In this document: in pieces, positions 16,716 through 24,849 of the stretch
Numbering within the stretch: the first letter of the stretch is position 1
Layout: each line of letters begins with the position of its first letter
Source of the DNA: an uncultured Eubacteriales bacterium
Lineage (GTDB): Bacteria > Bacillota > Clostridia > Oscillospirales > CAG-272
Reading direction: 5' to 3'
DNA length: 42,484 nt
NCBI GenBank assembly: GCA_934481515.1
Contig: CAKSPO010000017.1
Location: forward strand, 1 to 42,484
Made by a program: the position numbers and the translations under genes
Notes under the pieces: model-generated
Told to the model about the DNA's origin: nothing
The model's database searches: none
The model's input: the letters and a program-made list of their open reading frames with translations, nothing else

Positions 16716-17454
16716 CAGAAAGCCGTTGCTTGGCGTTTTGGGCGGACTTGGACCGATGTCCACCTTCTATTTCTGCGAGCTTCTGACGGCACATACCAAA
16801 GCGTCCTCGGATGCGGATCATATTGATATGATCGTCAGCAGCCGCGCGTCCACGCCGGACAGAACCGCGTGGATTCTCGGAAAATCCGACCAAAATCCGT
16901 TGCCGGTCATGCTGGAGGAAGCGCACCGGCTGGAGAGGGCAGGGGCGGAGCTATTGGTCATTCCCTGCAACACGGCGCATTTTTTCTATGACGGAATTGC
17001 CGGCGGGTGTAAAATTCCCGTATTGAACATCATCCGGGAAACGGTTGCGCTCCTACGGGAAAACGGCGTCCGTCGCTTCGGGCTGCTTGCCACCGAGGGA
17101 ACGGTGTTCTCCGGCGCGTACCGCCATATCTGCGAGGAATACGGTCTTATCTGTGTGACTCCGACGAAGGAGGAACAGAGAATTGTCAGCGCAGCGATTT
17201 ATGACGGAGTCAAGCAGAACCGCCCGGTGGACATGGCGGCATTTCTCGGTGTCGCCGATGCGCTTTTCTCCCGCGGATGCGAGCGGCTGGTGCTGGGATG
17301 CACGGAGCTGTCCCTTCTGAAAAAAGAACTCCCGGACAAAGAGCGGTATCTGGATTCTCTGGAAGCGCTGGCGTTTGCGACCATCCGGGTGTGCGGAGGG
17401 GAGCCGGTTGGTTTTCCGGCGGATTTTCGGCAAAGGGAGGAGACGGGAGCATGA
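16708..17454 (+). CDS. Aspartate/glutamate-type amino acid racemase
   Basis: A 248-residue PLP-independent racemase. GVLGGLGPMSTFYF at the start and the two-cysteine catalytic pair, C87 in PCNTAH and C198 in GCTELS, match the Asp/Glu racemase family. It interconverts L- and D-forms of an acidic (or other) amino acid. AAGGAGG lies 6 nt before ATG 16708. It overlaps the upstream small gene by 8 nt and the downstream ligase by 4 nt (ATGA), so the three proteins are translationally coupled. The context, next to a Mur ligase, suggests that the D-amino acid is destined for peptidoglycan or a related peptide; this is inference. Confidence 0.88.
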   Translation: MNNRKPLLGVLGGLGPMSTFYFCELLTAHTKASSDADHIDMIVSSRASTPDRTAWILGKSDQNPLPVMLEEAHRLERAGAELLVIPCNTAHFFYDGIAGGCKIPVLNIIRETVALLRENGVRRFGLLATEGTVFSGAYRHICEEYGLICVTPTKEEQRIVSAAIYDGVKQNRPVDMAAFLGVADALFSRGCERLVLGCTELSLLKKELPDKERYLDSLEALAFATIRVCGGEPVGFPADFRQREETGA

Positions 17455-18938
17455 AGGGGGCGGAGTTCTTTCCGGGGAGATCCCTTCCGGATTGGGTCGC
17501 GGAACGGGAAATCCGGAACGTGACGGATCGTGCATCGGAGGCGGATGCCGGGACGGTTTTCATCTGCATTCACGGAGCACATGTCAACGGACACGAGCTG
17601 GCACCCGAAGCATATCGGCGCGGATGCAGGCTTTTTGTGGCTGCGGAGCCGCTGAAGCTTCCGGCGGACGCGTGGGTTCTTCCGGTGCCGGATTCCCGCA
17701 GGAGTCTTGCGGAGCTTGCCTGCCGCTTTTACAGGAACCCGTCGTACCGGATGCAGGTGATCGGAATTACGGGAACCAAAGGAAAAACGACCGTTGCACA
17801 GATGATTGCCGGAATGCTGAACGACAACGGCATCCGGTGCGGCTATATCGGAACCAACGGTATTTCTTACGGAGCGGTACACAGGGAAACCAACAATACC
17901 ACCCCGGATGCACTGACCCTGCAAAGGACGCTGTCCGAAATGGCGGAAGCCGGAATGCAGGCGGTGGCGCTGGAGGTTTCCTCTCAGGCACTGATGCAGT
18001 TCCGGGCGGACGGAACACGCTTTTCCGCTGTCGTCTTTACCAACCTTTCTCCGGATCATATCGGGACGAACGAGCATCCGGATTTCGCACATTACCTGGA
18101 ATGCAAGCATCACCTTTTTACGGATTTTGCAGCCCCCTGCGCGGTTTTCAACGCCGACGACCCGGCAACTCCGCGAATGATGCAGGGGTGCTCCGCCGCC
18201 GATATTTTTACCTTTTCCACGGTTCCGGAAAGCGGTGCCGACCTTTGCGCAGAGCGGATTGTGCCGACCATGGAACAGGGAATTCCGGGAATCTCCTTCT
18301 GCGTCCACGACAGAGGCGTGACGCAGGACTATCACCTTTCGATGGCGGGCCGTTACTCTGCCGAAAACGCGTTACCCGCAATTTTGATATGCTCCCGGTT
18401 GTTCGGACTTTCTCCGGAGCAGATGGAAAAAAGCCTTGCGAACATGCAGATTCCCGGGAGATCCGAGTTTTTCCTCCTGCCGTCCGGCGGAACGGTACTC
18501 ATTGATTATGCACACAACGGGGAAAGCCTGAGAAAACTCTTAGAGTCCCTGCGCGACTACCGTCCGGCAAGACTGCTTTGCCTGTTCGGCTCGGTCGGGG
18601 AGCGAACCCGGCTTCGTCGGAGGGAGATGGGTGAGGTCGCTTCCGAATTGGCGGATATCTGCTTCCTGACCTCGGACAACCCCGGAGAGGAGCCGCCGGA
18701 GCAGATCATTGCGGAAATCGCATCGGCTTTTTCCGGTTCCGCCACGCCCTTTTACAGCATTGCAGATCGGGAGGAAGCCATCCGCGCGGCTGTCCGGATG
18801 ACCGGTAAGGGGGATCTTTTGGTGCTGGCCGGAAAAGGGCAGGAATGCTATCAGCTCATCGGAAGAGAAAAAAAGCCGTTCTCGGAAAAAGAGATTCTGC
18901 GGCGGATCGTCGCGGAAAATGCGGTGTCATCCGTCTGA
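17451..18938 (+). CDS. MurE-like UDP-MurNAc-peptide ligase with atypical DNPG motif
   Basis: A 495-residue Mur ligase. It has the P-loop GITGTKGKTT (residues 105-114), NTTPD, EVSSQAL, a likely carbamoylated Lys219, PGRSEFF, IDYAHNGESL and FGSVGERTRLRREMG. Family enzymes add the third stem-peptide residue to UDP-MurNAc-L-Ala-D-Glu. The amino-acid selection motif, DNPR in diaminopimelate-adding MurE and DNPA-like in lysine-adding MurE, reads DNPG here (residues 409-412), so the usual arginine contact is missing. It overlaps the racemase stop by ATGA. It may add an amino acid other than diaminopimelate, or act on a different peptide. Whether a canonical MurE exists elsewhere in the genome cannot be seen. 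Confidence 0.85.
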   Translation: MKGAEFFPGRSLPDWVAEREIRNVTDRASEADAGTVFICIHGAHVNGHELAPEAYRRGCRLFVAAEPLKLPADAWVLPVPDSRRSLAELACRFYRNPSYRMQVIGITGTKGKTTVAQMIAGMLNDNGIRCGYIGTNGISYGAVHRETNNTTPDALTLQRTLSEMAEAGMQAVALEVSSQALMQFRADGTRFSAVVFTNLSPDHIGTNEHPDFAHYLECKHHLFTDFAAPCAVFNADDPATPRMMQGCSAADIFTFSTVPESGADLCAERIVPTMEQGIPGISFCVHDRGVTQDYHLSMAGRYSAENALPAILICSRLFGLSPEQMEKSLANMQIPGRSEFFLLPSGGTVLIDYAHNGESLRKLLESLRDYRPARLLCLFGSVGERTRLRRREMGEVASELADICFLTSDNPGEEPPEQIIAEIASAFSGSATPFYSIADREEAIRAAVRMTGKGDLLVLAGKGQECYQLIGREKKPFSEKEILRRIVAENAVSSV

Positions 18939-18950
18939 GGAGGTGCACGG

Positions 18951-20231
18951 TTGGAGCGCTTGATTTTTCACATTGATGTCAACAGTGCCTTTCTTTCCTG
19001 GGAAGCGGCGCGAAGAGTGGCGCTGGGGGAACCGGATCTGCGGCTGGTTCCTTCCGCCATCGGCGGGGATCCGAAAACGCGGACGGGAATCATTCTGGCA
19101 AAGTCCATCCCGGCAAAGGCTTACGGTGTTCGCACCGGGGAGCCGATCGGGATGGCACTGCGCAAATGTCCCCAACTGCAGCTGGCAAAGCCGGACTTTG
19201 CTCTTTACGAGGAATGTTCACACAATTTTCTGGAGATTTGCCGGAAATACACGCCTGTGGTGGAACAGTTTTCCATCGATGAATGCTTTCTGGATATGAG
19301 CGGCATGCAGAGAATTTATCCGGACCCCATCGCCGCGGCGCACCGGATCAAGGACGAGATTCGGGATACGCTCGGCTTTACGGTCAACGTCGGTGTCGGC
19401 TCCAATAAGCTCCTTGCCAAAATGGCAAGCGATTTTGAAAAACCGGATCGGGTGCACACGCTCTTTTCGAATGAAATTCAGGAAAAAATGTGGGGATTGC
19501 CGGTCAGGGAACTTTTCACGGTCGGAAAAAATACGGCAGAACGGCTGGAAAGCGCACGGATTACCACGATCGGAGCGCTTGCCGCGGCGGAGCCTGCCGT
19601 TCTCCGCGCCATTGTCGGGGAGAAAACGGCAACGCAGCTCCATCAGTTTGCCAACGGGATCGACAACTCCCCGGTGCAGGCGGAGGCGGAGGAAGCCAAA
19701 GGCTACAGCAACTCCACGACGGTGGCACAGGATATTATCACCGATACGGAAGCGTACCGGATTCTGCTGGCGCTGTCCGACAGTGTGACCTCCCGGATGA
19801 GGATGGACGGAAAACAGGCGTATTGTGTCTGCGTGACCATCCGCGGGCAGGATTTCCGGGATCAGTCCCATCAGAAAAAGCTGCGGGAGCCGACCGATGT
19901 TACCTCGGAGGTGTATGAAACGGCAAAGCAACTCTTCCGGGAGCTGTGGGATCATCGCACGCCACTGCGGCTGCTGGGCGTTTCTCTGACACAGCTGACA
20001 CAGGACGGCGGAGGGCAGCTTTCCCTTTTTCCGGATGAGCAGAGAGAGCACGAAAGAAAGCTGGATCGCCTGATAGACTCCATCCGTGAGCGTTTCGGCG
20101 CGGATACCGTTGTCCGCGGTTCCGTCATCGGCTGCAACCGGAGAATTGCGGCAAAGGAAAAGGCAAAGGCGGAAAACGAGCGGAAGAAGAAAGCCGAAAA
20201 CACGAAAGAACAAGACAAAAAGGGGCGGTAG
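18951..20231 (+). CDS. Y-family DNA polymerase IV (DinB-like)
   Basis: A 426-residue translesion polymerase. The palm begins FHIDVNSAFLSWEA with catalytic Asp9, and SIDECFLDMSG supplies Asp110 and Glu111; the thumb, helix-hairpin-helix and little-finger domains follow. DVNSAFLSWEA differs from the DMDAFYASVE of E. coli DinB and marks a clostridial subgroup. The chosen start is TTG 18951, because GAGGAGG lies about 7 nt before it and the first strand begins there. The tail is Lys/Glu-rich, without a clear beta-clamp motif, though QLSLF near residue 360 could be one. It begins 12 nt after the Mur ligase stop and may share its transcript. Confidence 0.92.
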   Translation: MERLIFHIDVNSAFLSWEAARRVALGEPDLRLVPSAIGGDPKTRTGIILAKSIPAKAYGVRTGEPIGMALRKCPQLQLAKPDFALYEECSHNFLEICRKYTPVVEQFSIDECFLDMSGMQRIYPDPIAAAHRIKDEIRDTLGFTVNVGVGSNKLLAKMASDFEKPDRVHTLFSNEIQEKMWGLPVRELFTVGKNTAERLESARITTIGALAAAEPAVLRAIVGEKTATQLHQFANGIDNSPVQAEAEEAKGYSNSTTVAQDIITDTEAYRILLALSDSVTSRMRMDGKQAYCVCVTIRGQDFRDQSHQKKLREPTDVTSEVYETAKQLFRELWDHRTPLRLLGVSLTQLTQDGGGQLSLFPDEQREHERKLDRLIDSIRERFGADTVVRGSVIGCNRRIAAKEKAKAENERKKKAENTKEQDKKGR

Positions 20232-20257
20232 ACCAACGATCTACCGTCCTTTTTGTC
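20214..20257. terminator. Bidirectional terminator
   Basis: GACAAAAAGG...CGGTAGA (20214-20232) pairs with TCTACCGTCCTTTTTGTC (20240-20257) with one bulged base. It overlaps the polymerase stop codon and has A and T tracts on opposite sides, serving both convergent genes. Confidence 0.85.
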
Positions 20258-20260
20258 ATT

Positions 20261-20944
20261 TTAATTTGAGGCTTGCTTCCGGTTGCGGCGGTGCCGCAAC
20301 ACTGTCCTTCCGGGGATGGGAAAATTCCAATGAAAGAGGATTGCGAGGGTTCGGAAAAAGATGATGAATATCACGGAAAGCAACAGGGCAAGCGGGTGGG
20401 GAAGTCTGTTGTGCGTAAAAACATAGAAAGCGGAGCCGCACAGCGCGGGCAGAATATAAACGTCCTTGCACAGTACCGACGGAATCTGACCACAGCAGAT
20501 GTCGCGGAGCATTCCCCCGCCGACGCCGCTGATGCAGCCGCAGAAGATCAGAAGTGTGACATTGGCATTTTCCTGCGTTTGCAAAGCGGCTTCCACGCCG
20601 AGCACGCAAAAGATGGAGAGCCCGATGGCATCGGAAAAATCGATGAAAAAGTCATGGCTGTGTACCTGGAAAAACTCCGCAAACCTTTTATGAAAGGAAA
20701 GGTGAAAGAAGACCAGAGAGGTACAAATGCAGATCAGACCGAGGATTCTGTACTCATTGTCCCACAGAATGTGCGGCGTGATGCCAAGCGTCAGGTCGCG
20801 GAGAAATCCGCCGCCGAAGGAGGTCAGGAAAGAGAGGATGAGCGCGCCGACAGCATCGGTTCCTTTCCGCACGGCACAGATGGTGGCGGAAACGGAAAAG
20901 GATATCACGGCGATATATTCCATAATTTGAATCAGATGGTTCAC
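20261..20944 (-). CDS. TRIC/UPF0126 family membrane protein (cation channel-like)
   Basis: A 227-residue membrane protein with about seven helices. Two repeated halves each carry the family motif: GGGFLRDL followed by GITP, and GGGMLRDI followed by GQIP. These motifs mark the trimeric intracellular cation channel (UPF0126, YicG-like) family; bacterial members conduct potassium or transport small metabolites. I chose GTG 20944 because GGAGG lies 9 nt upstream on the minus strand. A longer open frame reaching 21307 would run antisense through the acyl carrier gene and is rejected. It shares no clear operon with acpP, which has its own terminator. Confidence 0.85.
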   Translation of the reverse strand: MNHLIQIMEYIAVISFSVSATICAVRKGTDAVGALILSFLTSFGGGFLRDLTLGITPHILWDNEYRILGLICICTSLVFFHLSFHKRFAEFFQVHSHDFFIDFSDAIGLSIFCVLGVEAALQTQENANVTLLIFCGCISGVGGGMLRDICCGQIPSVLCKDVYILPALCGSAFYVFTHNRLPHPLALLLSVIFIIFFRTLAILFHWNFPIPGRTVLRHRRNRKQASN

Positions 20945-21052
20945 GGCAGGAAGCCTCCGGATGATGTGGAATCTTGGAGTTTGGCACAGGCCCTTTTGCG
21001 ACTGCTTTTTTGGATGCAAAAGACAGAAACCGGTGCTTTTTGGAACGTGCTG

Positions 21053-21081
21053 TTGACAAAGGTCAGATTTTCGCGTATAAT
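21053..21081 (+). promoter_or_regulatory. Perfect-consensus promoter directed antisense to acpP
   Basis: TTGACA (21053-21058) and TATAAT (21076-21081) with a 17-nt spacer. Both neighbouring genes are on the minus strand, so an initiated transcript would pass through the acpP terminator and into acpP antisense. No sensible plus-strand gene follows before comEC. Confidence 0.75.
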
Positions 21082-21113
21082 ATGGAAAAGAAAAACAGCA
21101 CCGCGCGGTGCTG
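21082..21113 (-). terminator. acpP terminator
   Basis: CAGCACCG-CG-CGGTGCTG (21096-21113) is a perfect palindrome. On the minus strand it is followed by TTTTTCTTTT, a strong intrinsic terminator 16 nt after the acpP stop. Confidence 0.88.
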
Positions 21114-21128
21114 CTTTCCGATGGGGAC

Positions 21129-21359
21129 TCAGTTCTTGCCGTGCTCTTCCAGATAGCTGACCACGTCTGCGACAGTGGTGAACTTGCGGATATCGTCATC
21201 CTGAATTTCCACGCCGAATTTGTCCTCGCAAAGCATAACAAGGTCGGCAAGCTCAATCGAATTGATGCCAAGGTCGTTGGCAAGGTCGGATTCCGGCTTG
21301 ATTTCATCTGCGTCCAACTGTAGCTCTTCCACCAAAATGGCTTTCAGTGTTTCAAACAT
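21129..21359 (-). CDS. acpP: Acyl carrier protein
   Basis: A 76-residue carrier that holds acyl chains on a phosphopantetheine arm during fatty acid synthesis. The attachment serine is Ser34 in DLGINSIEL; the acidic helix II (ELADLVMLCEDKFGVEI) follows. I start at ATG 21359, with GGAGG 11 nt upstream on the minus strand; the upstream in-frame ATG at 21392 precedes that site. The usual DSLD wording is replaced by INSIE. The gene is monocistronic with its own promoter and terminator and no fab genes nearby, so it might serve a dedicated pathway rather than bulk fatty acid synthesis. Confidence 0.93.
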   Translation of the reverse strand: MFETLKAILVEELQLDADEIKPESDLANDLGINSIELADLVMLCEDKFGVEIQDDDIRKFTTVADVVSYLEEHGKN

Positions 21360-21422
21360 AAGTAAATATACCTCCGAATTATTATATTTCAACGAATTTT
21401 CGCATTTATCTCAAACGGATAC

Positions 21423-21451
21423 ATTATAGCGTATTCGGAAGCATTTGTCAA
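21423..21451 (-). promoter_or_regulatory. acpP promoter (perfect consensus)
   Basis: On the minus strand TTGACA (21451-21446) and TATAAT (21428-21423) are 17 nt apart, 64 nt before the acpP start codon. Confidence 0.88.
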
Positions 21452-21518
21452 GGGCTTTTTTGATTTTTGACCGAAGTCGTACCACGGAGAGAAAAAACAG
21501 GGGAAGGAGACTTGAAAA

Positions 21519-23768
21519 ATGGAAATTCTGCGGAATCGCCCGCTCGCCGGAATGTGTTGCCTGTCCGCGCTTTTTGCAATTGCGGCAAGCCAGCTTTCTC
21601 TTGTTGGTGTTGTACTGCTGTCGATTGCGGCAGGAGCTATTTTCTTCCTGTTTCTGTTCCGCCTCCTCCGGAAGGGAGAGAGCCGGCGGCGTATTCTTGC
21701 CGTGCTCCTGAGCGGCGGCGTTTTTCTGATCCTGCTTTCCTCCGCGCTGTTCTTTCATGTTCGCCTGGAAACCTATACCGCTCTGCGCGGAAAAGAGATT
21801 CGGATCGAGGGGACAGTGTTGGAACGCGCGTTCTATAAGCCGTATGCAACTTCCTTCCGCGTGGAGGTGGACGCAATCGACGGGGAGGCATGCAGTGTGG
21901 ATATGGAACTCAGCTGTTCCTATTTTTCCGGATTGCAGTCGGGTGACCGGTTGGAGGCAAAGGTTTTGGTGGAGGAACCGGAGTATGCGCAGTATCAGCT
22001 GTCGGACGGCGTTCTGTTCGGCGCGACCTGCGAAAGCGCGGATGATTGTATCATTTACCCGAATGCGGCGGAGGATTCCTTCCGGGTGCGCTTTCTTCGC
22101 TGGAATCTGATTTGCGACCAGAGGCTGGAGCAGGCGGTTGGCGGACGGGAAGGGAAGCTGGCATCCGCATTACTGCTCGGGAACCGGAGCGCGGTCGCGG
22201 GACGCGATACGCTTGCCTTCCGGCGCGCAGGCATTTCCCATCTGCTTGCACTGAGTGGTTTGCACGTTTCCATTTTGATCGGATTTCTGGATTGGGTACT
22301 CCGGAAGTTCCGGATGCCGAAGGTGTTTCGTGCGGTCTGCGTCGTGGTGCCGGCACTCATGTACCTGGTGCTGACCGGAGCCTCCTTTTCCACGCAAAGA
22401 GCGGTATTCATGGTTGTGATCATGACCTTGGGCGTTTGTCTGCGCGCGGAATACGATTCTTTTACCTCTCTTTGCGTGGTTCTGTATGTTCTTCTGCTGG
22501 TGACACCGTATTCGGTACAGGATACCGGAATGTGGATGTCCTTTATCGCAGCAGGTTCCATCGTGATTTTCACCCCGCTGATGGCGGAACTCTGGAATCG
22601 GTTTTATATGAAACACCGGAAAATTCCGAAGCTTCTTTTCCGGGTTCTGCGCAGCGTTGGGAGCGGACTGTTTGTCGGGACGGTTGCAAACCTCGGACTT
22701 CTGACTCTGCAGGCAATCAAGTTCCGCGAGGTCTCGGTTTTCTCGATTCCGGCAACACTGATTCTTTCCGTTCCCACAAGCCTTACGCTGATCTCCGCCA
22801 TTACGGTTCTGATCTTTCCGGTACTGGCGCCGGTTTGCCGCCTCTTTTCCGGAGGCATGCTCCGGATTGCCCAATGGTTTTCCGAAACAGACGGAGCACT
22901 GATTCCGCTGCGTTCTGCTTTTTGCATTGCCGCAACGTCTCTTGTGGCATTGTCTATGATTCTGCTGGCGCTTCTGAAGGTGCGGCGGCGACGCTGCTTC
23001 CTGATTCCGGCGGCACTTGCCGCGGTAGCCGTCGCAGGGTCGTACCTCGGACTGTGCCTTTCCGACGACCGGGTGCAAACCGACTATATTCTTTCCGGCG
23101 GAGGAGATTTACTTCTCTTTTCTTCCGGAAGAAACGCGGTTCTGGTCGACTTTACCGACGGAACCGCAACCGGTGTCCGACGGGCGGCAACCTTTGCCGA
23201 AGAAGCGGAATGCACCGAACTCGGAGACCTGATCCTGTCGCATTACCATAACAGGGACAGCTATTTTCTTGCAACCGTGGCATCCGAAATCCGGGTGCAC
23301 CGCCTGCATCTTCCGGTGCCGCAGAATGCATGGGAGGAAGCGGTAGCGGAACGGCTGACAGAGGAGGCGGAATTGCAGGGAATTGAAGAAGTTTGCTTTG
23401 ACACGGACGGACTTTGCGTGAGCCGCATGGAAATACAGACCATGACGCATTTTCTTTTCCGCGGGACAAGACATCCGGCATTGCTTTTCTCGGTAAAAAC
23501 CGGCGGGGAAACTCTGACCTATGTGAACGGTTCGCTTCCGGACAGCCCGCTTGCGGAGGAAGCCGGAAAGCTTTCCGAAGAATCGGATATTCTGATTGTA
23601 GGAAAAACCGGGTTTTCCACCAATTCCGATACACTCCTGCCGATCCATGTATCAGCGCCGCCCGGAAGGATTCTGCTCGGCGATGAACGGATTTTTCGTA
23701 TTCTGCCTGCCGGAATTTATGCGGAATCCGTCGCAAAAGACGGGAGTTGCAGATTTTGGATGCAATGA
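21519..23768 (+). CDS. comEC: ComEC/Rec2 family DNA-uptake channel protein
   Basis: A 749-residue polytopic membrane protein. N-terminal helices flank a DUF4131-like OB domain (about residues 75-170). The competence core follows, with FRRAGISHLLALSGLHVSI and about eight further helices, then a C-terminal beta-lactamase-like domain from residue 530. ComEC moves single-stranded DNA across the membrane during transformation. In the C-terminal domain the metal motif usually written HxxxDH reads SHYHNRDSYF, so the metal site looks incomplete. AAGGAG lies 9 nt before ATG 21519. No comEA or other competence gene is in view. An intrinsic terminator follows. Confidence 0.92.
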   Translation: MEILRNRPLAGMCCLSALFAIAASQLSLVGVVLLSIAAGAIFFLFLFRLLRKGESRRRILAVLLSGGVFLILLSSALFFHVRLETYTALRGKEIRIEGTVLERAFYKPYATSFRVEVDAIDGEACSVDMELSCSYFSGLQSGDRLEAKVLVEEPEYAQYQLSDGVLFGATCESADDCIIYPNAAEDSFRVRFLRWNLICDQRLEQAVGGREGKLASALLLGNRSAVAGRDTLAFRRAGISHLLALSGLHVSILIGFLDWVLRKFRMPKVFRAVCVVVPALMYLVLTGASFSTQRAVFMVVIMTLGVCLRAEYDSFTSLCVVLYVLLLVTPYSVQDTGMWMSFIAAGSIVIFTPLMAELWNRFYMKHRKIPKLLFRVLRSVGSGLFVGTVANLGLLTLQAIKFREVSVFSIPATLILSVPTSLTLISAITVLIFPVLAPVCRLFSGGMLRIAQWFSETDGALIPLRSAFCIAATSLVALSMILLALLKVRRRRCFLIPAALAAVAVAGSYLGLCLSDDRVQTDYILSGGGDLLLFSSGRNAVLVDFTDGTATGVRRAATFAEEAECTELGDLILSHYHNRDSYFLATVASEIRVHRLHLPVPQNAWEEAVAERLTEEAELQGIEEVCFDTDGLCVSRMEIQTMTHFLFRGTRHPALLFSVKTGGETLTYVNGSLPDSPLAEEAGKLSEESDILIVGKTGFSTNSDTLLPIHVSAPPGRILLGDERIFRILPAGIYAESVAKDGSCRFWMQ

Positions 23769-23794
23769 GAAATAAAAAACGAGAAAAAATATGC

Positions 23795-23830
23795 AGCGCT
23801 CTTTTCCTGTCACGGAAAAGGGCGCTTTTT
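23795..23830 (+). terminator. comEC terminator
   Basis: AGCGCTCTTTTCC (23795-23807) pairs with GGAAAAGGGCGCT (23814-23826) with one G-T pair, ending in five T residues. It overlaps the promoter elements of the next operon. Confidence 0.9.
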
Positions 23831-23839
23831 CATAGGATA
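23812..23839 (+). promoter_or_regulatory. Putative sigma-K promoter of dpaAB
   Basis: CATAGGATA (23831-23839) matches the sigma-K -10 consensus CATANNNTA exactly. An AC at 23812-23813 lies 17 nt upstream, the -35 expected for sigma-K. In Bacillus the same operon is read by sigma-K in the mother cell. The -35 falls in the loop of the comEC terminator. Confidence 0.65.
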
Positions 23840-23891
23840 ATAGTGGTCGGGCACTGTTGCTCCGGCGATCTGATTTGACGGAGGTACACGT

Positions 23892-24797
23892 GTGATGACC
23901 GGCAATTCTTTTCCGCTTGCAGTGCTTGGCGGCGATCGGCGGCAGGTCTATATGATACGGGAACTGATCGGGGCAGGCTTTCCGGTGCATTGCTGGGGCT
24001 TCGGCGGTTTTGAAGGAGCCGACTCCCTGCCGCTTTCGGAAACATGGGAGGAATGCGTGCGGGACTGTCATGCGGTCGTTCTTCCTTTGCCTGCCAGCGC
24101 CGATGAGGTTCGTGTGTTTCTGCCGCTTGCGGCAAGAGGGGAGACGCTACGGCTCGATCACCTGTTTTCCGCAGTTTCCGGCGGAATTTTGCTGGGTGGA
24201 AGGCTTTCGCAGAGCTTTACCGAGCGTGCGGAGCGATACGGCATCCGATGCATGGATTACTTCCGATCAGAGATTCTGCAACTGAAAAACGCGCTTCCGA
24301 GCGCGGAAGGCGCCGTTTCCGTTGCCATGCAGGAGCTGCCGGTCACTTTGGACGGATGCACCGTTTCGGTCATCGGTTATGGGCGGATCGGCATTTTGCT
24401 GGCGGAAAAGCTGAGGGCGCTCGGCGCCGACGTGACGGTCTTTGCAAGGCGCACCGAGGTGCTGGAGCGTGCAAAGCTTTCGCATTGTGCGGTGTGCCGG
24501 ATGTACGGGGATGAGCGGGATGCGGGCACCCTCTGCTTCCCGGCAGGAACGCGGGTTATTTTCAATACCGCGCCGCACAGAACCCTGACCGGAGCGGTAC
24601 TGGAGCGCGTTCCGCGGGAATGCATTCTGATCGACCTCGCCTCGGCACCCGGCGGGATCGATTTTGCAACCGCACAGGCACAGGGGCTCCGGACGGTCTG
24701 GGCGACCGCTTTGCCGGGAAAATACGCACCGGAAAGTGCCGGGAGATTTCTGGCAGAGACGGTCGGTGAACTGCTTTTGCAGACAGAACTTCCGTGA
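23892..24797 (+). CDS. dpaA: Dipicolinate synthase subunit A
   Basis: A 301-residue NAD(P)-dependent subunit that, with DpaB, oxidises dihydrodipicolinate to dipicolinic acid in the mother cell; the acid fills the spore core as its calcium chelate. The N-terminus AVLGGDRRQVYMIREL and the central Rossmann motif VSVIGYGRIGILLAEKLRALGADVTVFARR (dinucleotide-binding GYGRIG) are characteristic. GGAGG at 23880-23884 lies 7 nt before GTG 23892 and 10 nt before ATG 23895; either start is possible and they differ by one residue. It lies 48 nt upstream of dpaB behind a sigma-K-like promoter. This is the clearest sign that the organism sporulates. Confidence 0.93.
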   Translation: MMTGNSFPLAVLGGDRRQVYMIRELIGAGFPVHCWGFGGFEGADSLPLSETWEECVRDCHAVVLPLPASADEVRVFLPLAARGETLRLDHLFSAVSGGILLGGRLSQSFTERAERYGIRCMDYFRSEILQLKNALPSAEGAVSVAMQELPVTLDGCTVSVIGYGRIGILLAEKLRALGADVTVFARRTEVLERAKLSHCAVCRMYGDERDAGTLCFPAGTRVIFNTAPHRTLTGAVLERVPRECILIDLASAPGGIDFATAQAQGLRTVWATALPGKYAPESAGRFLAETVGELLLQTELP

Positions 24798-24834
24798 GTG
24801 TGCCGACAGATTCAATACTGAGAAAGGACTCACG

Positions 24835-24849
24835 GTGAATCAATTATGA
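24835..24849 (+). other. Four-codon mini-ORF overlapping the dpaB start
   Basis: AAAGGA at 24823-24828 is 6 nt before GTG 24835 but 17 nt before the dpaB ATG. GTG opens GTG-AAT-CAA-TTA-TGA, whose stop overlaps the dpaB ATG as ATGA. This would load ribosomes and hand them to dpaB by re-initiation. Inference from spacing only. Confidence 0.5.

Noticed and set aside
20945..21307. N-terminal extension of the TRIC-like protein on the minus strand
   Set aside because: It would read through the acpP terminator and acpP in another frame; GTG 20944 has a strong GGAGG.
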